The notes beneath the pieces were generated by a model. The model saw nothing but the letters and a program-made list of their open reading frames with translations. It was not told the origin of the DNA and made no database searches. Positions 7,304 to 14,013 of a DNA stretch of 14,921 bases are shown piece after piece; the stretch's first letter is position 1, and every line of letters begins with the position of its first letter. The position numbers and the translations under genes are program-made. This DNA comes from Bacillota bacterium (GTDB lineage: Bacteria > Bacillota > Clostridia > Lachnospirales > Bianqueaceae), in the NCBI GenBank assembly GCA_017467985.1, contig JAFUJY010000273.1, positions 1-14,921 of the forward strand, given 5' to 3'.

Positions 7304-7825
7304 TTACTCTTCATCCTGCTTTTTCAGCTTATCCAGCTTACGCTTAGCCTTCAGGTTGTAAGTTTCCCAACGATCCCACTCTTCGTCGTCTTCTTCCGTT
7401 TCGTCATCATCCCACTCTTCATATTTGGCATTGGGATCCTTCGGTTTGCGGCTGTCCACCCAGCTCTGCCAATGGGCCGCCAGACTCATGCCAAACATGG
7501 GCAGCACTGCTCCAATGGGATTGATCCAGGGAACCACGACCGCCACACCCAGCACAATGATGCACAGCATCTGACGCATGATAAACTGAAAATTAGCATA
7601 ACTGCTGGCCTGCTTTTTAGAATCCATGTAAACGGACTTATTGATAGAATCCTGCATCATCTTCAAGCGGACAATGGTAAAGACTGTACCCAGGACCACA
7701 CCCACGATCCAGGGTAAAATCTCGGCAAAAAAGCAGCCCACCACCAAAATAATAAGACCCACCACAGCGATCTTTCCGGAAAGCTGCCAAAATGTGGACT
7801 GTTCTTGTTTCTTAAGTTCACTCAC
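7304..7825 (-). CDS. atpI: ATP synthase subunit I (AtpI family)
   Basis: AtpI helps c-ring assembly and, with AtpZ in Bacillus, has been linked to divalent-cation transport. The 173-residue product has about four membrane helices (roughly 15-33, 36-55, 84-101 and 103-120), the expected topology. After residue 125 it has a long, highly acidic tail (EEWDDDETEEDDEEWDRW) followed by a lysine-rich end; this makes it longer than the roughly 130 residues usual for the family. The start is GTG at 7825, sharing 4 nt (GTGA) with the atpZ stop, with GAGAAG and AAGG purine runs just upstream. Family assignment rests on topology and position between atpZ and atpB rather than on a sharp motif. Confidence 0.85.
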   Translation of the reverse strand: MSELKKQEQSTFWQLSGKIAVVGLIILVVGCFFAEILPWIVGVVLGTVFTIVRLKMMQDSINKSVYMDSKKQASSYANFQFIMRQMLCIIVLGVAVVVPWINPIGAVLPMFGMSLAAHWQSWVDSRKPKDPNAKYEEWDDDETEEDDEEWDRWETYNLKAKRKLDKLKKQDEE

Positions 7826-8079
7826 CTTAACTTCTCTCCCTTCGGCTGTAACGGATCTTCAGTTTCGTGCTGAATTTTAACCATTCGAGCACTCCATACA
7901 AATAAATTACGAAATGCGGCCACGATTCCCAACAGGGCGCCCCCCAGCGTCAGCCAGGGGGACCACTGCAATACATCATCCAGCCACATTCCTAAAAATA
8001 TACATACTAAAATAGGAATCAGCATCAGTAACCCCAATTGGGTAATCTGTGCCAAAAACTGCAAATTACTCCTGGCCAT
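7822..8079 (-). CDS. atpZ: AtpZ-like small membrane protein (F0F1-ATPase gene 1 family)
   Basis: The 85-residue product has two membrane helices (about 13-32 and 40-62) with the family pattern LGxWLDDxL...PWLTLGGALLGIVAAFRNL. AtpZ is found next to atpI ahead of ATP synthase operons and has been proposed to act with AtpI in Mg2+/Ca2+ supply or in assembly. The annotated ATG at 8079 lies inside the 3' end of the aminotransferase gene, giving a 14-nt overlap. No strong SD precedes this ATG. An AGGAG lies just after it, so a TTG at codon 6 is an alternative start. It overlaps atpI by 4 nt. Confidence 0.85.
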   Translation of the reverse strand: MARSNLQFLAQITQLGLLMLIPILVCIFLGMWLDDVLQWSPWLTLGGALLGIVAAFRNLFVWSARMVKIQHETEDPLQPKGEKLR

Positions 8080-9340
8080 GGAGCTGTGCCAGAACCTTCT
8101 GGGTGGACTTCTTGATGATTTCCAGACCCTTTAACAGTTCATCTTCCGGAATGGTCAATGCGGGCATGGGCTTCAGAACGCAGTCATCCCGGCCTGCCAG
8201 CTCAATCAGCATGTTGTTCTTGAAGCACTCATCCAGTACCTTACGGCTAGTTCCCACGGGACCTACCTTACCAAAATCGATACCCCAAATGCAGCCCATT
8301 CCCCGGATCTCAATATTTTCGTCCAAAGGCTTTACTTCGTTCTCAAGGAAATTCTTAATGATCTCGCCCTTTTTCTTAACATTGTCGTACAGATTGGTCT
8401 CTTTTGCAAACTCCAGCGCTGCCTTAGCTGCTACAAATGCCAGCTGGTTGCCCCGGAAGGTGCCGTTGTGTTCACCCGGCTTCCAGATATCCAGTTCAGG
8501 ACTAAACAGCAAAATTGCCATTGGCAGGCCATAACCGCCGATGGACTTGGACAGTGCTACCATATCCGGCTTGATCCCTGCTCTCTCAAAGGAGAAGAAA
8601 GTACCGGTACGACCGCAGCCCACCTGAATATCATCCACAATCAGCAGAATCTCATACTTCTTACAGAATGCAGCCACTCTCTGCAGCCACTCAATATCAA
8701 ATACATAGATACCACCCTCAGCCTGTACTGTCTCCAGCACCAGCGCTGCCGGCTTCTCCACACCGGAATGATCGTCAGTAATCAGGCGCTCCATGTACGC
8801 TACAGTGTCCAGCTCAGGAAACATATAGGGAGCCGGAATGTGGGTTACATCATGGAGCGGAACACCTGCGCCCTTGCGGGAAGACATATCCGTTGTCAGT
8901 GCCAGCGCACCCATGGTCATACCATGGAAAGCACCCATCATTGCAAAAATATTGGTTCGACCGGTCACCTTACGAGCCAGCTTCAGTGCGGACTCAATCG
9001 CATTGGTACCGGTAGGACCGGTAAACATGATCTTATAGTTCAGATCACGGGGCTTCAGCATGCTCTCCTGAAAATACTCAATAAAATCACGCTTTGCTCC
9101 TGTGTACATATCCATACCATGGATAATACCGTCTTTTTGGAGATAATCGATTAATCTTTCTTTTATATAGTCATTGTTATGGCCATAGCTTAACGCGCCA
9201 GCGCCGTTAAAGAAATCGATATATTCCCGGCCTTCTTCGTCCCACAATTTGGAACCCTTTGCAGTCTGAAAAACGGATGTGAACTTTCTGCAGTAAGAAC
9301 GTACTTCAGACTCATAGGTTTCAAAAACCTCAAATGCCAT
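8066..9340 (-). CDS. ectB: EctB-type diaminobutyrate--2-oxoglutarate aminotransferase
   Basis: This class III PLP-dependent aminotransferase should interconvert L-aspartate semialdehyde plus glutamate with L-2,4-diaminobutyrate plus 2-oxoglutarate. The 424-residue product has the normal EctB length and the characteristic N-terminus FEVFETYESEVRSYCRKF (3-20). It also has GPTGTNAIESALKLAR (108-123) for phosphate binding, DDIQVGCGRTG (236-246) with the cofactor aspartate, and the Schiff-base lysine in ALSKSIGGYG (K265). The start is ATG at 9340, 9 nt after AAGGAG; the frame extends upstream to 9394 but that ATG lacks an SD. No ectA or ectC lies in the window, so ectoine synthesis is not shown. 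It is first in the transcript that goes on into atpZ. Subfamily is confident, the in vivo product is not. Confidence 0.88.
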   Translation of the reverse strand: MAFEVFETYESEVRSYCRKFTSVFQTAKGSKLWDEEGREYIDFFNGAGALSYGHNNDYIKERLIDYLQKDGIIHGMDMYTGAKRDFIEYFQESMLKPRDLNYKIMFTGPTGTNAIESALKLARKVTGRTNIFAMMGAFHGMTMGALALTTDMSSRKGAGVPLHDVTHIPAPYMFPELDTVAYMERLITDDHSGVEKPAALVLETVQAEGGIYVFDIEWLQRVAAFCKKYEILLIVDDIQVGCGRTGTFFSFERAGIKPDMVALSKSIGGYGLPMAILLFSPELDIWKPGEHNGTFRGNQLAFVAAKAALEFAKETNLYDNVKKKGEIIKNFLENEVKPLDENIEIRGMGCIWGIDFGKVGPVGTSRKVLDECFKNNMLIELAGRDDCVLKPMPALTIPEDELLKGLEIIKKSTQKVLAQLHGQE

Positions 9341-9373
9341 TAACCTATTCTCCTTTTTTGTCAGTGAATTCTT

Positions 9374-9393
9374 TGGCTTTATACTAAAAGCCA
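9374..9393 (-). repeat. 5'-end stem-loop in the ectB leader
   Basis: A perfect 7-bp inverted repeat, TGGCTTT / AAAGCCA, with a 6-nt loop lies almost exactly at the transcription start predicted from the promoter at 9399-9427. A hairpin at the very 5' end of an mRNA can protect it from decay. The role is inferred. Confidence 0.4.
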
Positions 9394-9398
9394 TTATT

Positions 9399-9427
9399 AT
9401 TCTATCACTCTTTTCTTAAAAAAGCAA
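9399..9427 (-). promoter_or_regulatory. Promoter of the ectB-atp-hprK unit
   Basis: TTGCTT (9427-9422) and TAGAAT (9404-9399) on the minus strand are 17 nt apart, and a TG one base before the -10 makes it an extended -10 promoter. It lies just downstream of the thiT terminator and about 50 nt before the ectB start, so it should drive ectB and the genes behind it. Confidence 0.7.
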
Positions 9428-9443
9428 TGTATTTTATAAAATT

Positions 9444-9489
9444 AAAAAAATCCGCACAAATCGTGTCAGCAATCGATTTGTGCGGATTT
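9444..9489 (-). terminator. Intrinsic terminator of thiT
   Basis: Bases 9489-9474 and 9463-9448 form a perfect 16-bp stem with a 10-nt loop, followed on the minus strand by an unbroken run of T residues (9450-9444; the first three also pair in the stem). It starts 16 nt after the thiT stop and separates thiT from the aminotransferase-atp unit. Confidence 0.92.
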
Positions 9490-9505
9490 GAACCTTTATG
9501 TGTGA

Positions 9506-10135
9506 TTACTGGGCCATTATTTTGATGCGCTCCACAGCCTTCTTTACGCTGGGAATCACCATAAAGACCACTGCAGTCAGCAGCGCCTCACCGCCCAGAT
9601 ATGCGATGTTATATCCTACAGAATAAAGGAATGGATCCATATCGCCCGCATATTCTGCGAAGAAAATGACACCGGACAATACAGACATGATCAGTCGGCC
9701 AAACACGCCCAGTACATACCCTGCCAGCAAACCGTCAGGACGCTTATTCAGAAAACCTGCCAGGCCCAGCATGCCGAAAGCCAGCGGATAGTCCATCAAC
9801 AGCTGTGCCGGGTGAATCACATAGGGTCCCGTCACCAGCTGAATCAGACCATATGCCATACCACACAGAATGCCCTGTGCCGGTCCGTAAAAATAACCGA
9901 TCAAGGTAATGGCAAACATGCTGAACAATGTAATGGAGCCGCCCTGGGGCATCTCCACGATTTTCAAAAAGCTTAATACTGTAGCCACTGCTACCGCCAT
10001 TGCGGAATACACCAGCATCTTGGTCCCCTGTTTGCGGTTTTTGCCAATAACAAAACCCACACCCACCAGGATCAACACCAATGCCACCGCGGCTGTTACC
10101 AACTGCCCATACCAGGCCTCAAAAAATTCCTGCAT
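9506..10135 (-). CDS. thiT: Thiamine ECF transporter substrate-binding subunit ThiT
   Basis: ThiT binds thiamine in the membrane and works with the shared ECF energising module, whose genes are not in this window. The 209-residue product has about six membrane helices. The family's conserved middle part is clear: FYGPAQGILCGMAYGLIQL followed by HPAQLLMDYPLAFGMLGLAGF, and later YSVGYNIAYL, which in known ThiT proteins line the thiamine site. The first helix with its linker (about 1-35) makes it slightly longer than many relatives. The ATG has AAGGAGG 8 nt upstream, and that SD is part of a riboswitch-controlled hairpin. The TPP riboswitch ahead of it independently supports the thiamine role. 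Confidence 0.95.
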   Translation of the reverse strand: MQEFFEAWYGQLVTAAVALVLILVGVGFVIGKNRKQGTKMLVYSAMAVAVATVLSFLKIVEMPQGGSITLFSMFAITLIGYFYGPAQGILCGMAYGLIQLVTGPYVIHPAQLLMDYPLAFGMLGLAGFLNKRPDGLLAGYVLGVFGRLIMSVLSGVIFFAEYAGDMDPFLYSVGYNIAYLGGEALLTAVVFMVIPSVKKAVERIKIMAQ

Positions 10136-10199
10136 AAAAAAAACCTCCTTTTTTATAGGAGGAGAGTAGGACTAACCCAGCCCACGCTGACAATGGGCT
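10136..10199 (-). promoter_or_regulatory. Expression platform of the TPP riboswitch
   Basis: Downstream of the aptamer a hairpin forms from AGCCCA / TGGGCT (10199-10194 with 10184-10179). Next, CCTCCT (10162-10157) can pair with AGGAGG (10149-10144), which is the thiT SD, around a 7-nt loop; eight U residues follow and lead straight to the ATG. This second hairpin can therefore hide the SD and also resembles a short intrinsic terminator. A GGAGG in the 3' side of the aptamer (in GGCGGAGGGAAGC) could pair with the same CCTCC when no ligand is bound. The switching scheme is inferred. Confidence 0.7.
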
Positions 10200-10202
10200 T
10201 TT

Positions 10203-10294
10203 GCTTCCCTCCGCCGGTATCAACCGGATCAGGTACAAAGGGTCAGTACAGGAGGAAAACTCCTGTATACTTTCTCAGTCCGCAGACTCCCCTA
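10203..10294 (-). ncRNA. TPP riboswitch aptamer (THI element)
   Basis: The minus strand carries the conserved thi-box blocks in order: GGGGAGTCTGCGGACTGAGA (10293-10274), a variable hairpin built from TACAGGAG and CTCCTGTA, then ACCCTTTGTACCTGATCCGG and GATACCGGCGGAGGGAAGC. The CUGAGA block and the CCUGAUC...GAUACCGGCG helix are the parts that hold the pyrimidine and pyrophosphate ends of TPP in known structures. It sits between a consensus promoter and thiT, so high TPP should turn thiT off. Confidence 0.96.
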
Positions 10295-10307
10295 GCAATA
10301 CGCCCAT

Positions 10308-10336
10308 ATTATAACGCCGCAGCCTTATCTTGTCAA
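10308..10336 (-). promoter_or_regulatory. Consensus sigma-A promoter for the TPP riboswitch and thiT
   Basis: The minus strand reads TTGACA (10336-10331), 17 nt, TATAAT (10313-10308): a perfect match to the housekeeping consensus. The -35 box overlaps the stop codon of the CvpA-family gene. Transcription would start near 10301, a few bases before the aptamer. Confidence 0.9.
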
Positions 10337-11022
10337 GCTAAAAAATTCATAACCCACTTCAGCAAAGGATTAAACTGATTGGCCAGATCCAGCAGCATAG
10401 TATCTCCCACTGCTGCGGTCATCCAGGTGAGCTTACCCATCAGACCTGCCAGATACACCACCAGACCAAACACCCATACATAGAACACGCCCATCACCGC
10501 ACCGGCGCCGGCACCCAGCACCGCATTCAGCGTGTGAATTACCGGCAGCTTGGTGATGATATCCAGCGCCACGCCAATCAGATGGCTTCCGATCAGCAGT
10601 ACAATAATCAGCAGAATCACTGCCAGAATATTCACCGCCATATTGGCCAGGTATGCGGCCACATAACCGGTCAGCGTACTTACATTCAACAATTCATACA
10701 CCGCACTGTTATCGTTTTGTACCAGAATATCCTTTAGAATCTGAGGCAGGGGCAACGACTCGATCATTGCCGTATTGCCGGCTCCTTCCATCACCGGTGC
10801 CAGCATCTCTTCCAGACCACTCTGGATCAATTCCACCACACCCACCTGCTTCAGCAGATCTGCCACATAGGGGTACAGTATCTGAGCCAGAATAATACAC
10901 ACAATCCACCGTACTGCATGGTAAATCGTCTGCACAAAGCCCTTATGAGCACCCCGTACCACAGCAAATACCATTAAAAACAGTACCAGTCCGTCCAATA
11001 CATACTTTCCCATTTCGTTCAT
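10333..11022 (-). CDS. CvpA family membrane protein
   Basis: The 229-residue product is an inner-membrane protein of the CvpA (colicin V production) family: DGLVLFLMVFAVVRGAHKGF at 10-29 is the typical first helix and turn. More hydrophobic segments follow at about 32-52, 117-155 and 165-192, the last containing glycine-rich LNAVLGAGAGAVMGVFYVWV. A soluble loop lies at about 55-115. The molecular function of CvpA proteins in Firmicutes is not settled; envelope roles have been suggested. The ATG overlaps the stop of the preceding gene by 4 nt (ATGA) and has AGGAGG about 8 nt upstream, so it is coupled to that gene. I see no separate terminator after it. Confidence 0.85.
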   Translation of the reverse strand: MNEMGKYVLDGLVLFLMVFAVVRGAHKGFVQTIYHAVRWIVCIILAQILYPYVADLLKQVGVVELIQSGLEEMLAPVMEGAGNTAMIESLPLPQILKDILVQNDNSAVYELLNVSTLTGYVAAYLANMAVNILAVILLIIVLLIGSHLIGVALDIITKLPVIHTLNAVLGAGAGAVMGVFYVWVFGLVVYLAGLMGKLTWMTAAVGDTMLLDLANQFNPLLKWVMNFLA

Positions 11023-12404
11023 TCTTCATCCTCCTGTGTTTCCGCACTGACAATATTCATCAGCTGCACACTGCTGCCGCTGACTTTCAGCACAGTTTCT
11101 CCATCTTTCACCGGATAGAAGGCCTGCACATCTTCCAAGGCATTATAGAACCACTCCGAGCGTCCTTTCACATCCACACAAACATAGCTGCGTCCCTCGC
11201 CATATACCACATGGCTGCCAAAAGTCTGCAGATAGGAAGGATTCTCCAATGCCTTCTGATATAATACTTCACCCTGAAGATTATACATCACCAGCTGGTT
11301 TTTTAATGTCTCCTGGGTGTGACTCAGTTCCTCAGCATAAATCACCGTATAAAAACCATCACTAAATGCTGCTGCGCCGATTTGATTGGTCAGTTCCTTC
11401 TTCCATTTTTCTGCGGGAATCCCACTGATATCATAGCCCAGCATCAGATTGTCGCCAATCGCTGCACAGCTGTCCCCATCCAGGTACAAATCAGTGATGA
11501 TTGTATCTTCATATACAAAGTTCGCGGAAATACGATCTGTATATGTACCTCCGGATACTGACAGGTCAAAGAAGATCACCCGACCGCTTAACTTACTGCT
11601 GTTATATGCCACATATGCACTCACCAGTTTCTTACAGTCATCGCTCAATACCGCCGTCATAGGCTGACCATCGATGGAACCGTTGGTCACACGCTTCAGT
11701 ACCTGGGCACCATCCTTAGAAAATACGATAATATCATGCTCCAGCGCTTCTTCACTAATTAAGGTAATCCAGCCCTCTGCATTGATAGACCCTGTCAGGA
11801 TCGTCTTTTGAGTCTGGGCCGTGTACACTTGCCCCTGGTTATTGCATACCACTGCATGCTTGCCGCCAACATCCACGATCATAGCGTACTGTCCATTGAT
11901 TTCCAGTACAGGATTGGTCATCTTGTATGAAACATTCCAAACCATGTTCTGATCCTGATCATAGGCACTGATACCGTCGGCACCACCAGACAAAATCAGA
12001 CCATCCAGCACACCGCTCACCCGGGTATTTTCTGCAGCCAGGTCCATCTTATCTCCGGCTTCCCACAATGTATACGACGTACGATATTTCATCATCTCCC
12101 GAAAAGTATCAGAAAAAATGAATCCTGCAATGATAACGGCGCACAACAAAACCAACGCCCACAACAAGCCTTTTTTATAGCTGCGGCGCGCCTTCTTGGT
12201 GTTACGCTTATGTTCTGTCACCGGTACCTCTTTTTTGCTCACCGGCTCATCGGGATAAATCAGCTGCAAGCGCTCTCTTCTGGGCTCCTCAAACAGGTCC
12301 TCCGTTTCAGAAGCCTCTGGAGTTTCCTCCTGCTCATACCCATCATCCCATGTAAAATCATCAGTCTGCGACTGCTTTTTCTTTTCAAAATCTTTGTCTT
12401 TCAA
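11019..12404 (-). CDS. DUF5711-like single-pass membrane protein with extracytoplasmic repeat domain
   Basis: The 461-residue product has a charged cytoplasmic N-terminus (1-78) rich in E, D and K. It then has one membrane helix (about 79-98) after a KKARRSYKKG stop-transfer stretch, and a long outer domain. That domain contains repeated short beta-strand phrases such as DGLILSGGADGISAYDQDQN, GQYAMIVDVGGKHAVVCNNQ and SDGFYTVIY, resembling a beta-propeller of the WD/PQQ kind. I assign it tentatively to DUF5711, a family of unknown function seen in clostridia. The start is TTG at 12404, 8 nt after AAGGAG. It shares 4 nt (TTGA) with the stop of the YkvI-like gene, and its own stop overlaps the CvpA gene, so all three should be co-translated. 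Function is unknown; the setting suggests an envelope job. Confidence 0.75.
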   Translation of the reverse strand: MKDKDFEKKKQSQTDDFTWDDGYEQEETPEASETEDLFEEPRRERLQLIYPDEPVSKKEVPVTEHKRNTKKARRSYKKGLLWALVLLCAVIIAGFIFSDTFREMMKYRTSYTLWEAGDKMDLAAENTRVSGVLDGLILSGGADGISAYDQDQNMVWNVSYKMTNPVLEINGQYAMIVDVGGKHAVVCNNQGQVYTAQTQKTILTGSINAEGWITLISEEALEHDIIVFSKDGAQVLKRVTNGSIDGQPMTAVLSDDCKKLVSAYVAYNSSKLSGRVIFFDLSVSGGTYTDRISANFVYEDTIITDLYLDGDSCAAIGDNLMLGYDISGIPAEKWKKELTNQIGAAAFSDGFYTVIYAEELSHTQETLKNQLVMYNLQGEVLYQKALENPSYLQTFGSHVVYGEGRSYVCVDVKGRSEWFYNALEDVQAFYPVKDGETVLKVSGSSVQLMNIVSAETQEDEE

Positions 12405-13450
12405 TGAAATTGCTCCTTTTCTCTATGAAGGCCGATGGCTAAAAGCAGCCCCAGGCCCAAAATCCCAAATAGTGGGTACACCTTTCCCACCAGCGACGAA
12501 AACCCCAGACTGCCGATCAAGCCCCCTGCCAGACCAATCATGCACACACTGATCTGCAGGCTCATGCCCCGTCGCTGCAGATATTGAATGCAGATATATC
12601 CATCGGAAATGGCTGTGGTCAGCATCGCCGCCAAAAGAAGCAGGCAGCACATCAGGCCCTGCAGCTGCTCATCCTCCAGCAATGCAAAGATGGGAATTTC
12701 CATCCCTTTCATTGTATCATAATTCGCCAAGGATGCAAGCCCCAAAATGAAACTAATTATTAATAAAATTCCGCCGCCTGCCACCGATGCAGTGATTTTT
12801 TCCTTTTTTGAAGGTAATACTGCCCGCAGCGTACACAGAACTGGGATCAATGTGAGCAGGTTGTAAGAGGTGTACAGCAGCCCATCCCACAAAAATGCCA
12901 GGCTGGGCAATTCACTCCAGGGAATACTCAACGGACTGGTCTGGAGATAGGCAATGGGCAGGGAGGTGCGGCTCAAGCCGGATAAACACACCCACAAAAG
13001 CATTCCCACAATCAGAGGCACCATAATGGTATTAATCCATACCAGACCGCTTAGACCTGCCAAAAACACGCCCATCGTCCCTGCCAGCATCAATAATATT
13101 CCACTAAAATAATTCCAGCCCCACTCCTGTTCCATTAAGGCACCGCTGCCGGAAAGCATAGCTCCATAGCTAAACATCATAAATATCAAGGTAATCCCTT
13201 CAATCACCACCGCCGCCCTCCGGGGCATCAATGTCCGTAAATAGGTTTTGTACTCTTTGCCGGTCCCGGCAAACACCCGATAGCATATCCAAATAAACAG
13301 AAGGCCGGACAGCACCATACTGCCCAGCCCTTTTACACCATAGCTTGTGAAAAAGCGCATCACTTCCTGTCCGGAGGCAAAACCCGCGCCAATCACACTG
13401 CCCACAATAATCGCCGCCGCTTTAAGAGATCCAGGTATTCCTTTCTTCAT
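12401..13450 (-). CDS. YkvI-like multi-pass membrane transporter
   Basis: The 349-residue product has about ten membrane helices and starts with AAAIIVGSVIGAGFASGQEV, the glycine-rich unwound first helix typical of YkvI and related APC-superfamily carriers. Substrate is unknown. The frame is open to 13648, but the part before 13450 overlaps the preceding gene and is not protein-like. The ATG at 13450 has GAGGTGGG about 7 nt upstream and gives MKKGIPGSLKAAAI, a normal family N-terminus. The gene overlaps the 169-residue hypothetical gene by 29 nt and the DUF5711-like gene by 4 nt. Family is fairly sure, function is open. Confidence 0.82.
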   Translation of the reverse strand: MKKGIPGSLKAAAIIVGSVIGAGFASGQEVMRFFTSYGVKGLGSMVLSGLLFIWICYRVFAGTGKEYKTYLRTLMPRRAAVVIEGITLIFMMFSYGAMLSGSGALMEQEWGWNYFSGILLMLAGTMGVFLAGLSGLVWINTIMVPLIVGMLLWVCLSGLSRTSLPIAYLQTSPLSIPWSELPSLAFLWDGLLYTSYNLLTLIPVLCTLRAVLPSKKEKITASVAGGGILLIISFILGLASLANYDTMKGMEIPIFALLEDEQLQGLMCCLLLLAAMLTTAISDGYICIQYLQRRGMSLQISVCMIGLAGGLIGSLGFSSLVGKVYPLFGILGLGLLLAIGLHREKEQFH

Positions 13451-13931
13451 AAAAACCCACCTCATCCTGAGAGATTTGAGGCTGCGGATCATCAAATAAG
13501 TAATATTCCCGCTGGCTTTGCATCTGCTGAGAATCCCAGAAATACATGCCCCGCTCTTGAGAGCGTCCATCCAGCAGCATAAATATGGGACAGTCTCCAA
13601 AATAAATATCATGCTGTGCCCAGTATTTCTGCGTGTTATAAATGCCATAGCCCGGCTGATTCACCACCCAGCCCATGAGCCATTTCCCCGGAAAGTACAG
13701 GCATCTCAGCCCTTCCAGATGGGACCTGAGCCGGTAATTGAACTGAATCCTTCCCCGGCGGTAAGCTTCATTCTCCGCTTCTATCGCAGCCCTTACCACA
13801 TAATAATGCTCATCGCCCAAAATATATTCCTTTCCGAACAGATAAAACACCTGCAGTTCACCGGGCTGGGCACTGCAGTTATCCAGAATAAACTGCTGCG
13901 TCCCCCTCTCCATATAAATGCCTTGTTTCAT
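13422..13931 (-). CDS. Unrecognised soluble protein, 169 residues
   Basis: I do not recognise this family. The product has no signal peptide or membrane helix. It is rich in aromatic residues and glutamine, with notable stretches YLFGKEYILGDEHYYVVRAA (30-49), YFPGKWLMGWVVNQPGYGIY (79-98) and a C-terminal end rich in Q, D and E. The middle has alternating strand-like segments, so a mixed alpha/beta cytoplasmic fold is likely. The start chosen is ATG at 13931, about 10 nt after AAGGAGG; the open frame reaches 13994 but the SD and promoter both favour 13931. It is the first gene after the promoter at 13962-13970 and overlaps the YkvI-like gene by 29 nt, so it probably works with the membrane proteins encoded behind it. 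Confidence 0.75.
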   Translation of the reverse strand: MKQGIYMERGTQQFILDNCSAQPGELQVFYLFGKEYILGDEHYYVVRAAIEAENEAYRRGRIQFNYRLRSHLEGLRCLYFPGKWLMGWVVNQPGYGIYNTQKYWAQHDIYFGDCPIFMLLDGRSQERGMYFWDSQQMQSQREYYLFDDPQPQISQDEVGFYEERNTWIS

Positions 13932-13988
13932 AAAAACAAAACCTCCTTTTCGTGTTTTAATACTATAACACACCGAAAAAGAGGTTTT
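13932..13988 (-). terminator. Long inverted repeat, terminator-like, between the GH115-like gene and the next operon
   Basis: Bases 13988-13974 pair with 13952-13938 over 15 bp with one wobble. GTGT/ACAC extends the stem inward, and TTTTGTTTTT runs from 13941 to 13932, ending just before the next ATG. The stem begins about 25 nt after the stop of the upstream gene, so it fits an intrinsic terminator. Its 3' arm contains the SD of the next gene and its loop contains that gene's -10 box. Confidence 0.6.
13962..13970 (-). promoter_or_regulatory. Extended -10 promoter inside the hairpin loop
   Basis: The minus strand reads TGT TATAGT (13970-13962), an extended -10 element. No good -35 box lies 17 nt upstream. 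Transcription would start near 13955, so this mRNA would lack the 5' arm of the hairpin and leave the SD of the 169-residue gene free. Confidence 0.5.
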
Positions 13989-14013
13989 TGTCATAATCCC
14001 TTGTCGATTTCAA

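Noticed and set aside
7274..7314. AT-only inverted repeat ATTGTA/TACAAT after atpI as a terminator or promoter
   Set aside because: The stem has only one G-C pair, no U tract follows on the minus strand, and no -35 box is at the right distance from its TACAAT.
9341..9394. Upstream ATG extension of ectB
   Set aside because: The ATG at 9394 is at the predicted transcript start with no SD; ATG 9340 has AAGGAG at 9 nt and matches EctB N-termini.
13451..13648. Upstream extension of the YkvI-like gene
   Set aside because: This part overlaps the 169-residue gene out of frame, is rich in C, R and M, and lacks the family's N-terminus; the SD supports ATG 13450.
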